The position numbers were made by a program, and so were the translations under genes. This document shows positions 1-6,618 of a stretch of DNA of 10,450 nt, piece after piece. The notes under the pieces were generated by a model. The model made no database searches, was not told the origin of the DNA, and saw nothing but the letters and a program-made list of their open reading frames with translations. How positions within the stretch are numbered: position 1 is the first letter of the stretch; each line of letters opens with the position of its first letter. The stretch is from DATFJZ01 sp046482845 (GTDB taxonomy: Bacteria > Desulfobacterota > Desulfobacteria > Desulfobacterales > Desulfobacteraceae): NCBI GenBank assembly GCA_046482845.1, contig JAWOEJ010000203.1, forward strand, positions 1 through 10,450. Direction: 5' to 3'.

Positions 1-2
1 CA

Positions 3-122
3 GTACGAGACACAAAAATAAAATATGGGGGAAGGAATTTAACACCCCTTGATTTTCGGCAAAGATCAAGTACAATGACTTTCGGTGAAATGTTTACGGA
101 AAAAGTGATGGGAGATTACTAA
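3..122 (+). CDS. C-terminal end of an unrecognised protein (cut by window edge)
   Basis: This plus-strand frame is open from the first complete codon at the window edge to a TAA at 120-122, giving about 39 residues. It ends with the residues TFGEMFTEKVMGDY. The other two plus frames close early: TAA at 19-21 and TGA at 50-52. The strongest support is the junction. The TAA overlaps the ATG of the next ORF (TAATG), and the GGAG Shine-Dalgarno of that ORF lies inside this frame, an arrangement typical of translational coupling. I do not recognise the family. A 39-codon open stretch alone is weak evidence, so a chance frame remains possible. Confidence 0.45.
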   Translation, partial: VRDTKIKYGGRNLTPLDFRQRSSTMTFGEMFTEKVMGDY

Positions 123-271
123 TGGCAGATGTCGTGCAGATGGCAAACAAGTTGTCCCAAGAAGATTTAGAGTCCGCGATTGATTCCTTAACAACTGACC
201 AGCTATATGCCGTCGCCCAGACATCTGTTAATTGGATGACCGGTACATCGCCAGCAGTAGACGAGAAGTAA
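122..271 (+). CDS. Small acidic hypothetical protein (49 aa), coupled to the upstream frame
   Basis: A 49-codon ORF starts MADVVQMANKLSQEDLES and ends SPAVDEK. A clear Shine-Dalgarno (GGAG at 111-114) sits 7 bases before the ATG, and the ATG overlaps the stop of the upstream frame by two bases. The product is acidic, with eight Asp/Glu before the short C-terminal tail against very few Lys/Arg. It has no signal peptide or membrane segment and looks like one or two short amphipathic helices, for example residues 12-34. I do not recognise it. It could be a small partner or chaperone-like subunit of the upstream protein, but that is inference from the coupling only. No intrinsic terminator follows. 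Confidence 0.5.
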   Translation: MADVVQMANKLSQEDLESAIDSLTTDQLYAVAQTSVNWMTGTSPAVDEK

Positions 272-471
272 ATCTGAGCCCATTTTTTAAACCACTTCGT
301 ACATAGTTTTTTCATGATTCAACTATAATTCATTGTGATATACTTTTCAAGTCTCAATGGGATAATAATGAGCTTTTTATAGCTGATTCTGCGTGGTCGC
401 AGGCAGGAACGGCCAGTTGTCTGTTTTATGTATCTGTGCCGTTGATAGAAGAGACGCAGGTGTCCGTCAAG

Positions 472-506
472 AAAAAAAAAGGCTGCTCCCCGGGGGAAGC
501 AGCCTT
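472..506 (-). terminator. Intrinsic terminator of the fadN-fadA operon
   Basis: Read on the minus strand, a stem is formed by AAGGCTGCT (498-506) and its perfect complement (479-487), with a C/G-rich top (488-497). A run of eight to nine T residues follows (480 down to 472). It lies about 50 bases beyond the thiolase stop codon, so it should end that operon. On the plus strand the stem is followed by TTAAAAAA rather than a U-tract, so it is mainly a one-way terminator. Confidence 0.9.
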
Positions 507-555
507 AAAAAACGCATGACTGATGAGAATGTATGTTTTTTCAGGTCAACAGGAT

Positions 556-1734
556 TTATAATCTTTCAAATATGGCTGCCGCGCCCATGCCGCCGCCGAT
601 GCACATGGAGACCACACCGTATTTGCCGTCCACTTCTTTAAGGTTGGCCAGACAGGTGGCGGTGAGTTTGGCGCCGGTGCATCCCAGGGGATGCCCCAGG
701 GCAATGGCGCCGCCGTGGATATTGATCTTGTCCATGTATTTTTCAAGGCCGATTTCCCTGATGCAGTACAGGGCCTGGGAGGCAAAGGCTTCGTTGATTT
801 CATAGATATCAATGTCGTCAATGGTAAAGCCGGCCTGCTTAAGTACCTTGGGAATGGCGTATCTTGGACCTACGCCCATTTCATCGGGATTGCATCCAAC
901 GGTGGTGTAGGAAATCAGTCTGGCAAGGGGTTTCAGGCCAAGTTCCTCACATTTTTCTTTGGATACAATAATGCTTGCTGCAGCGCCGTCTGTTGTCTGG
1001 GAAGAATTGCCCGCGGTTACGCTGCCGTTTGCGGCAAATACGGCCCGGAGTTTTCCAAGACTTTCCGGGGTGGATTCACGGATGCCGTCATCTGCGTCAA
1101 CAATGAATTGTTCCTTTTTGTATTTTCCATCTTCCTGGAGTACGTATTTGTAGGCAGGGGTTGGAATGATTTCTGTGAACAGGCCGTTGTCCCTTGCTCT
1201 GGCTGCCTTTGCCTGGGAGGCCGATGCAAATACATCCTGGTCCTGTCTGGATATATTGTACCGGTTGGCCACATTTTCCGCTGTGATCCCCATGGATGTG
1301 TACATTTCAGGGTATGATGCGGAAAATTCAGGATGGGGTCTGGGGACATTGCCGCCCATGGGAACAAAGGTCATGGATTCTACGCCAGCGCCGATAACTG
1401 CTTCAGACCATCCCATCTGGACGCGGGCATGGGCCAGGGCAATGGCTTCAAGTCCTGAGGAACAGAATCTGTTCACAGTTGCACCGGAGACCTTTTCCGG
1501 GAAACCTGCCATTCTTGCACAGACTCTTCCGATGTTCAGGCCCTGTTCCGCCTCGGGAAAAGAGCATCCGCACATGACATCCTCAAAATCATCAAAATCG
1601 ATGCCCGGGGTTTTTTCCACAACACTTTTCAGTATAAATGAAAGGAGCTCTTCGGGCCTTGTCTCCTTGAAATGACCTCTTCTCTGTTTGCAGCCAGGGG
1701 TTCTAACTGATTGTACGATATATGCATCTCTCAT
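556..1734 (-). CDS. fadA: Acetyl-CoA C-acyltransferase (3-ketoacyl-CoA thiolase)
   Basis: This 392-residue thiolase has the usual length for the FadA/AtoB family. It cleaves 3-ketoacyl-CoA with CoA to give acetyl-CoA and a shortened acyl-CoA, the last step of a beta-oxidation turn in the cytoplasm. The catalytic residues are visible: nucleophile Cys91 in NRFCSSGLEA, the NEAF motif at 314-317, His348 in GGAIALGHPLG, and Cys378 in SMCIGGGMGAA. The ATG at 1734 is preceded by AAGGAGG (CCTCC at 1744-1748 on the plus strand) at a 9-base spacing, which fixes the start. It lies 33 bases after the alpha-subunit gene on the same strand and before a strong terminator, so it is the second and last gene of the operon. 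The family is certain. Chain-length preference, or degradative versus biosynthetic direction, cannot be read from sequence, although the partner gene favours degradation. Confidence 0.95.
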   Translation of the reverse strand: MRDAYIVQSVRTPGCKQRRGHFKETRPEELLSFILKSVVEKTPGIDFDDFEDVMCGCSFPEAEQGLNIGRVCARMAGFPEKVSGATVNRFCSSGLEAIALAHARVQMGWSEAVIGAGVESMTFVPMGGNVPRPHPEFSASYPEMYTSMGITAENVANRYNISRQDQDVFASASQAKAARARDNGLFTEIIPTPAYKYVLQEDGKYKKEQFIVDADDGIRESTPESLGKLRAVFAANGSVTAGNSSQTTDGAAASIIVSKEKCEELGLKPLARLISYTTVGCNPDEMGVGPRYAIPKVLKQAGFTIDDIDIYEINEAFASQALYCIREIGLEKYMDKINIHGGAIALGHPLGCTGAKLTATCLANLKEVDGKYGVVSMCIGGGMGAAAIFERL

Positions 1735-1767
1735 TTTGAGAGCCCTCCTTAATAATTTGTCTTGAAT

Positions 1768-4176
1768 TTAATTTCTCAGGGGTTTGCCGGTTTTAAGCAT
1801 GTGATCAATTCTTGCTATGGTTTTTTCTTCCTTGGTAAAATCAACAAACGCTTCTCTTTCAAGTTTAAGGATTGTCTCCTCGGGGATCTCAGTATTTTTG
1901 TTGACATCTCCTCCGCTCATGACGTAGGCAATGCGTTTTGCAAGGAATGCATCGTGATCGCTCATGAAATTGCCCGAGCGCATATTAAAGATTTCTCCGT
2001 TCACCATGCCCTGGCCGGCATTTCCCATAACCCTGAGAAGTCTTTTTGCCGGGGGGGCGTAGGCATCATCAACCATTTTCAACACTTCTTTTTTGGCTTC
2101 GCCAATGAGATTGTCACGGTTGAATACAATTCTGTCGGCCAGACCGAGAAAGCCGTTGGAAACGGCCTGGGCGGCTGACATGGATATCTTTGCCATGGCA
2201 ACGTTCATGAATGCAGGGATAAAGAGTTTTGCAAGATCTGTGTCCTTGGCAACGCCTCCGGGAAGGGCATTTACAAATTTTTTCCAGATATTCATTGTGC
2301 CGCCGCCGGCCGGAAGCAGACCTACGCCGATTTCCACAAGCCCCATGAACAATTCAGCATGGGCCACTATTTTGTCTGCACCCAGGCAGGTTTCGCACCC
2401 GCCGCCCAGGGTCATGCCGTAGGGCGCTGCCACCACCGGGAAGGGGGCGTATTTGGTTCTCTGAATACCGTCCTGGGCTTTTTTCAGGAAGGCATCCATT
2501 TCAGCATAATTTTTGTCGTGGCAGAGTTTGGATACATAGGAAAGATCAGCACCTGCAGAAAATGCACCGGGCATGCCGCCGGCCTGATTTCCGATCACCA
2601 TTCCCACACCATTGGCATCCACATAATCCAGGGCCTGATCAATGGAATCAACAATTTCCCCGTTAATGGCGTTCATTTTGGTATGGAACTCTACACAGTA
2701 AACACCGTCTCCAATGTCCACAAGGCTGGCAGAGCCGTTTTCAAATACGGTTTTGTTGTTGCCTTTGGCAGCAGCCAGGGAAACCATGGTGTCACTGACA
2801 GGCACTGGTTTGTAGCCGGCGGATTGAAAGTCATAAAAATAATGGATACCGTTTTCAAGCTTGTAAAAGCTCTGATTTCCTGCTTTCAGCATGGCTTTTA
2901 CATTGGCCGGAACGTCCAGTCCTTCTTTTTCCATTCTGTCCACAGCGTTCTGAACGCCCACGGCATCCCAGACCTCAAATGGGCCCATTTCAAAATTATA
3001 GCCCCATTTCATGGCATTGTCGATTTCAACGATGGTATCTGAAATTTCCGGGACCCTGCTGGCGGCATACTGAAAACTGTTGGCCACAATTTTCCAGGCA
3101 AATTTTGCCCCTTTGTCATCGCCGTTGACCACGCAGTTGATTTTTTCTGCCAGGGTTTCCTTTTTCTTGGCTTCATCCAGGCAGGGGAAGGACGGCCTGA
3201 CAAGGTCTTCATACTCAAGGGTAGCCGGATTGATAACCTTTCTGACTTTTTTCCACTCAGGGGTAAGATCGGTTTTGTAAAACCCTGCTTTTGTTTTGTT
3301 GCCAAGGAGTTTCTTGTCAATCATCTGTTTTACAAAATCCGGGATGACAAAGGCATTCCTCTGCTCGTCATCAATGCAGAGATCATAGGAATTCTGGCAG
3401 ACATGGGCCATGGTGTCCAAACCGACAAGGTCTGTGGTCTTGAAAATGGCTGTTTTGGGACGGCCCAGGGCCGGGCCGAAAATCGCGTCAACTTCAGGAA
3501 CGGTGAGACCGTCTTCAATCATGGCCTGCATGACCTTTCCAATGCCCTGAACCCCGATTCTGTTGCCCACAAAATTGGGGGTATCCTTTGCCCAGACAAT
3601 GCCTTTTCCAAGGTGTTTTTCACCAAACCCGGAGATGAAATCCAGTACTTCAGGAAGGGTTTCCTCTCCGGGGATCAGTTCCAGGAGGTGCATGTATCTT
3701 ACCGGGTTGAAAAAATGGGTGCCCATGAAGTGCTGCCTGAATTCACTGGAAAGCCCTTCTGACATATCCTTCAGGGGAATGCCCGAGGTGTTGGAGCTGA
3801 CAATGGCACCGGCTTTTTTAACCGTTTCAATTTTTTTGAACAGATCCTGCTTGATTTTAAGATTTTCAACAACAACTTCAACAATCCAGTCGCACTCTCC
3901 AAGCTTGTCAAAATCGTCCTCAAGATTGCCTGTTGTAATCAACGCAGCATCTTTTTTGGTCATAAAAAGGGACGGCGAAGATGCAAGGGCAGCGTCCATA
4001 CCGGCTTTTACAATTTTGTTTCTTGCTGCAGGATCATTTTTTTCTTCATCCTTTAGGTCAAAGGGAACAATGTCCAAAAGCAGTACCTTTACTCCAGCAC
4101 CGGCAAGGAGAGCCGCTATGCCGCCCCCCATGATTCCAGACCCGATTACTGCAGCCTTTCTGATTTTTCTACTCAT
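1768..4176 (-). CDS. fadN: 3-hydroxyacyl-CoA dehydrogenase / enoyl-CoA hydratase fusion (FadN-type)
   Basis: This 802-residue bifunctional protein hydrates trans-2-enoyl-CoA and oxidises L-3-hydroxyacyl-CoA with NAD+. The Rossmann domain comes first, with GSGIMGGGIA at 12-21. The dehydrogenase dyad is visible as His154 (GTHFFNP) and Glu166 (HLLELIPG), with Asn205 in NFVGNRIG. HAD C-terminal helical domains span roughly 200-450. A crotonase domain follows at about 485-700, with oxyanion-hole segments FSAGADL (539-545) and GMTLGGG (587-593). Both hydratase glutamates are present: Glu595 in GGGCET and Glu615 in GLVEIGVG. This domain order is the reverse of E. coli FadB and matches Bacillus FadN (about 790 residues), which is also followed by fadA. 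The start at 4176 has a perfect AGGAGG just upstream. It is first in the operon, with a putative operator over its promoter. Both active sites look intact. The symbol rests on architecture; many databases would label it fadB-like. Confidence 0.93.
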   Translation of the reverse strand: MSRKIRKAAVIGSGIMGGGIAALLAGAGVKVLLLDIVPFDLKDEEKNDPAARNKIVKAGMDAALASSPSLFMTKKDAALITTGNLEDDFDKLGECDWIVEVVVENLKIKQDLFKKIETVKKAGAIVSSNTSGIPLKDMSEGLSSEFRQHFMGTHFFNPVRYMHLLELIPGEETLPEVLDFISGFGEKHLGKGIVWAKDTPNFVGNRIGVQGIGKVMQAMIEDGLTVPEVDAIFGPALGRPKTAIFKTTDLVGLDTMAHVCQNSYDLCIDDEQRNAFVIPDFVKQMIDKKLLGNKTKAGFYKTDLTPEWKKVRKVINPATLEYEDLVRPSFPCLDEAKKKETLAEKINCVVNGDDKGAKFAWKIVANSFQYAASRVPEISDTIVEIDNAMKWGYNFEMGPFEVWDAVGVQNAVDRMEKEGLDVPANVKAMLKAGNQSFYKLENGIHYFYDFQSAGYKPVPVSDTMVSLAAAKGNNKTVFENGSASLVDIGDGVYCVEFHTKMNAINGEIVDSIDQALDYVDANGVGMVIGNQAGGMPGAFSAGADLSYVSKLCHDKNYAEMDAFLKKAQDGIQRTKYAPFPVVAAPYGMTLGGGCETCLGADKIVAHAELFMGLVEIGVGLLPAGGGTMNIWKKFVNALPGGVAKDTDLAKLFIPAFMNVAMAKISMSAAQAVSNGFLGLADRIVFNRDNLIGEAKKEVLKMVDDAYAPPAKRLLRVMGNAGQGMVNGEIFNMRSGNFMSDHDAFLAKRIAYVMSGGDVNKNTEIPEETILKLEREAFVDFTKEEKTIARIDHMLKTGKPLRN

Positions 4177-4218
4177 GACTTCCTCCTGAATATAGATTAT
4201 GATTCATTTGATATGCTA

Positions 4219-4236
4219 TGAATGAATATTCATTTC
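4219..4236. promoter_or_regulatory. FadR-like (TetR family) operator, site 1
   Basis: TGAATGAATATTCATT is centred on a perfect 14-bp palindrome, AATGAATATTCATT (4221-4234). From memory, the operator consensus of the TetR-type FadR of Bacillus subtilis is TGAATGAMTANTCATTCA; this site matches 16 of 18 positions with the same centre. It overlaps the predicted fadN transcription start, as expected for a repressor site relieved by long-chain acyl-CoA. No regulator gene is in the window, so the cognate repressor is inferred. Confidence 0.6.
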
Positions 4237-4238
4237 TG

Positions 4239-4266
4239 ATTAACAGAGTTTTCAAGTGGATGTCAA
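4239..4266 (-). promoter_or_regulatory. Putative sigma70-type promoter of fadN-fadA
   Basis: On the minus strand a perfect TTGACA (4266-4261) is followed 16 bases later by GTTAAT (4244-4239), four of six matches to TATAAT. An A/T-rich stretch with an 8-base A-tract lies just upstream of the -35 (plus-strand 4267-4320) and could act as an UP element. The predicted start near 4232 falls inside the palindrome at 4219-4236, leaving a leader of about 55 bases before the fadN ATG. Confidence 0.55.
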
Positions 4267-4345
4267 GGCTTTTTTTTAGAAATTCTCTTTTTTATATAAA
4301 TATTATTGCTTATCAATTTCAAAAGGTTATAAGATAGTTGGTTTT

Positions 4346-4375
4346 TTGAAGGCTATTGTTTTTCTATGTTATGCT
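4346..4375 (+). promoter_or_regulatory. Putative promoter of the toroid/acyltransferase pair
   Basis: TTGAAG (4346-4351) and TATGCT (4370-4375) are separated by 18 bases, with four of six matches in each box. The predicted start near 4382 lies just before the second palindrome and leaves a long leader of about 150 bases before the ATG at 4536. It is a moderate match in an A/T-rich region, so other starts are possible. Confidence 0.3.
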
Positions 4376-4389
4376 GGAAACCCCACAAT

Positions 4390-4405
4390 ATGAATGAACA
4401 TTCAT
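4390..4405. promoter_or_regulatory. FadR-like operator, site 2
   Basis: ATGAATG and CATTCAT form perfect 7-base arms around a 2-base centre (AA). The site shares TGAATGAA-ATTCAT with site 1 and fits the recalled FadR consensus at about 15 of 18 positions, though its own symmetry centre is shifted by one base. It lies about 170 bases from site 1 and just downstream of the plus-strand promoter candidate. It could repress the divergent gene pair or serve as an auxiliary site for fadN. Confidence 0.5.
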
Positions 4406-4535
4406 GAAGTATCAGCCGCGGGCTGTTCTGTCACTGTTCCGGGCATTGGAATTGCCCTTGCCATTCATGACGGGTTCTGATACATATGGATATTTATGGC
4501 ATTCAAGATATATGTTTTGATTTGGGAAAAATTCA

Positions 4536-5576
4536 ATGAATCTGAAAAATTTCAAGGCCCGGCCCGCCAATATTCTGAATATAGACTCAGTGGCCTCTTT
4601 TATTGCGCGTCTACAGCGGCCTTCCGGAGAAATTCCCTGGCATGAAGGGGGGAAAACCGATCCCTGGGATCTTGTGGAAGCTGCCATGGGGTTGAATATC
4701 GGCGGGTGTCACAGGGAAGCCCTGGCTGCTTTTCAATGGATGGTCAAACATCAGAACCGTGACGGGTCCTGGTTTTCCTCGTATATGGACGGCAACCCCC
4801 TGGACAGAACAAGAGAGACCAATATGTCGGCCTATATTGCCGCGGGGGTCTTCCACACCTGGCTTATACATCAGGACCGGCCGTTTCTTGAAGCCATGTG
4901 GCCCTGTATGAAACAGGCGATTGATTTCAGTATCAGTCTTCAGACCGACCGGGGTGACATTTTCTGGGCAAAAAGCCCCCATGGCCAGGTGGATCACATG
5001 GCCCTGCTGACCGGCTGCAGCTCCATATACGTCAGTCTGAAATGTGCCAATGCCGTTGCCGCCCTTCTCGGCAGAGAGCAGACTTCCTGGGAAACAGCCT
5101 TTGAAAAACTGGGCGCTTCCTTAAAGAACAGTCTTCATATCTATAATATCAGCAAATCCAGGTTTTCCATGTACTGGTTTTACCCGGTGCTCTGCGGAGC
5201 TCTGGGATACGATGCATCTGCCAGGAGAATTGAAAAGTACTGGAAAAAATATGTGGTTGAGGGCCAGGGGGTAAGGTGTGTGTCGGACCGTCCGTGGATA
5301 ACCATTGCTGAAACCAGTGAGCTGGTTCTCAGTCTGGCGGCCATGGGCAATGTCAAGCTTGCCGGAATTGTGTTTTCCTGGATTCAGGAGCGGGTCTTTG
5401 AGGATGGGACCTTCTGGTGCGGGTATACCTTTCCGGATATGGTGATATGGCCTGAAGAGAAAATTTCCTGGACCAACGGGGTTGCCCTGATGGCTGCGGA
5501 CATTCTCTACGGGCTTACCCCTGCCTCACGGATGTTCTGCCATGATGCCTGGGACGGATTCAGGTTCAAAGGGTAA
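4536..5576 (+). CDS. Alpha/alpha-toroid protein (prenyltransferase/squalene-oxidase-like repeats), function unknown
   Basis: This 346-residue soluble protein has no signal peptide. It is built from helical repeats with recurring QW-like motifs: LQRPSGEIPW (26-35), HQNRDGSWF (72-80), LQTDRGDIFW (135-144) and ERVFEDGTFW (285-294). This pattern is typical of alpha/alpha toroids such as terpenoid cyclases, protein prenyltransferase beta subunits and six-hairpin glycosidases. I see no DXDD or DXDDTA cyclase acid motif, so a squalene-hopene cyclase is unlikely and the 'prenyltransferase' label describes the fold only. Acidic and aromatic residues are common (DPWDLVEA at 42-49, WPEE at 305-308), which would also suit a sugar-binding barrel. 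GGGA at 4524-4527 is a weak Shine-Dalgarno for the ATG. It is followed after 7 bases by an acyltransferase, so the two probably modify the same substrate. That joint role, perhaps an envelope glycan or lipid, is inference. Confidence 0.8.
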   Translation: MNLKNFKARPANILNIDSVASFIARLQRPSGEIPWHEGGKTDPWDLVEAAMGLNIGGCHREALAAFQWMVKHQNRDGSWFSSYMDGNPLDRTRETNMSAYIAAGVFHTWLIHQDRPFLEAMWPCMKQAIDFSISLQTDRGDIFWAKSPHGQVDHMALLTGCSSIYVSLKCANAVAALLGREQTSWETAFEKLGASLKNSLHIYNISKSRFSMYWFYPVLCGALGYDASARRIEKYWKKYVVEGQGVRCVSDRPWITIAETSELVLSLAAMGNVKLAGIVFSWIQERVFEDGTFWCGYTFPDMVIWPEEKISWTNGVALMAADILYGLTPASRMFCHDAWDGFRFKG

Positions 5577-5583
5577 AACGTCA

Positions 5584-6306
5584 ATGAGAAAGGATCATCG
5601 TCCCTATTATATTAAAAAACTCTGGTTTGGCTTTCAGCGGTTCTACCTGTATCATTTTCTGGCGCCTCACCTGGATTCTCTGGGAGAAAACCCCTTTATT
5701 GTTAAGCCCTGGCATATTGAAGTGTTTGGTGCCCCGGTGAGGATCGGGGGAAACATCACCCTTCTGGGATCTTCAGATAAAAAGACCAGGCTGACGGTCT
5801 GGTCTGAGAAAAAGGATATCAGGGGCATAGAGATCGGCGATCATGTGCTGATCTCCCCCGGGGTAAGGATCAGCGCGGCCAGTGAGATTACCATTGCTGA
5901 TAATTGCATGCTGGCCAGCAATGTATATATTACCGATTCTGACTGGCACGGTATTTATGACAGAAGCCTGCCCCAGCAGGATGTGTCCCCGGTCAGGCTT
6001 GAAGAAAATGTCTGGGTCGGGGACAGTGCCATTATCTGCAAGAATGTGACCATCGGCAGAAACAGCATCATTGGTGCCGGGGCTGTTGTGACCTCTGATA
6101 TTCCTGCAGACTGTATTGCTGCGGGCAATCCTGCCAGAATTGTTAAATCCCTTGATCCACAAAAAAAGATAATCACCAGAAAAGACCGGTTTTCAGATCA
6201 TGAAAGCATCAATATGCTTCTGGACCAGAAGGAGCGGGAACTGCTCGGGGACAATTCTTTTTTTAAATGGCTGAGAAGCTGTTTCTTTCCCCCGGCTGAT
6301 ATCTAA
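5584..6306 (+). CDS. Left-handed beta-helix (hexapeptide repeat) acyltransferase
   Basis: This 240-residue member of the NodL/LacA/maltose O-acetyltransferase superfamily should transfer an acyl group, usually acetyl from acetyl-CoA, to a sugar hydroxyl or amine. Hexapeptide repeats run from about 80 to 175, for example IEIGDHVLISPGVRIS, ITIADNCMLASNVYI, VWVGDSAIICKNVTIG and SIIGAGAVVTSDI. The loop DSDWHG holds the probable catalytic His122. GNPARIVK (181-188) is the family's C-terminal signature. The N-terminal 80 residues hold an extra beta segment (HIEVFGAPVRIGGNITL), and a 50-residue charged tail follows the helix. I chose the ATG at 5584 over the upstream ATG at 5542 because the latter overlaps the toroid gene by 35 bases; AAAGGG at 5568-5573 is an acceptable Shine-Dalgarno 10 bases before 5584. 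The gene lies 7 bases after the toroid gene, almost certainly in one transcript. Acceptor unknown. Confidence 0.88.
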   Translation: MRKDHRPYYIKKLWFGFQRFYLYHFLAPHLDSLGENPFIVKPWHIEVFGAPVRIGGNITLLGSSDKKTRLTVWSEKKDIRGIEIGDHVLISPGVRISAASEITIADNCMLASNVYITDSDWHGIYDRSLPQQDVSPVRLEENVWVGDSAIICKNVTIGRNSIIGAGAVVTSDIPADCIAAGNPARIVKSLDPQKKIITRKDRFSDHESINMLLDQKERELLGDNSFFKWLRSCFFPPADI

Positions 6307-6357
6307 TCTAAAGCGCCTGCACGATATACGTAGATTCTTTTCTTCCAGTTCCCTTAT

Positions 6358-6618
6358 ACTCGATTATCAAGTTTTTGGAATAGCGCCGCCCCCAACGGAT
6401 GCCCTGTCGGATGCCCTGTCAGAACAGCGACCGTCGGAGGGCTTTTTGCCCTGCCAGGCTAAAAATCGGCGACCTGCGGCCACTGGTCCTCAAACAGCTT
6501 GATTGTCGCAACGCCTGGCAGGGCAAAAAGCCTTATCTCCTTTGGTTCTCAATGTTCCTGACAGGGCATCCATTGGGGGCTCTTGATCGGCTCTTCAGAA
6601 AAAACTTGATGATCGAGT
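6358..6618. repeat. Nested inverted-repeat element between the acyltransferase gene and trpA (MITE-like)
   Basis: Three arm pairs nest around one centre. Outer arms 6358-6376 and 6600-6618 (ACTCGATTATCAAGTTTTT) match 18 of 19. Middle arms 6388-6408 and 6560-6580 match 20 of 21. Inner arms 6440-6459 and 6513-6532 (GGCTTTTTGCCCTGCCAGGC) match 20 of 20. A 53-base centre remains. The left half carries a perfect 12-bp tandem duplication, GGATGCCCTGTC, at 6397-6408 and 6409-6420. TATA-like bases flank both ends (TATACTCGAT on the left; TATAACTCGAT on the complement of the right), which could reflect a TA target. The right end touches the trpA stop codon. The form suits a non-autonomous, foldback or REP/BIME-like element. 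No U-tract follows the inner stem on either strand, so it is not a typical intrinsic terminator, although it may still protect or end both converging transcripts. The rest of the 6307-6617 gap shows nothing else I can support. Confidence 0.8.

Noticed and set aside
324..329. TATAAT hexamer downstream of the small ORF.
   Set aside because: No -35 at usual spacing and no plus-strand gene follows before the converging fadA operon.
307..511. Plus-strand frame open across the gap before the terminator, including ELFIADSAWSQAGTASCLF.
   Set aside because: It has no ATG, GTG or TTG start in frame and no Shine-Dalgarno, and it runs into the fadA terminator hairpin. It may be a gene remnant, but nothing supports calling it one.
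691..1317. Long plus-strand ORF opposite the thiolase gene (208 residues), and similar long frames opposite fadN.
   Set aside because: These are antisense to clearly conserved coding sequence, without Shine-Dalgarno or family features, and arise from the codon bias of the real genes.
4404..4520. 38-codon plus-strand ORF (MKYQPRAVLSLFRALELP...) in the leader of the toroid gene.
   Set aside because: Its ATG lies inside the operator palindrome, there is no Shine-Dalgarno, and the product matches nothing I know. A leader peptide role would be pure speculation.
6459..6551. Minus-strand frame of about 29 codons ending ...LFEDQWPQVADF inside the palindrome centre.
   Set aside because: It looks somewhat protein-like but has no start codon after its upstream stop. 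It could be a decayed transposase fragment, but it is too short to call.
6358..6618. Integron attC site or CRISPR-like structure for the nested repeat.
   Set aside because: There are no RYYYAAC/GTTRRRY core sites, and the repeats are inverted and nested rather than direct repeats with spacers.
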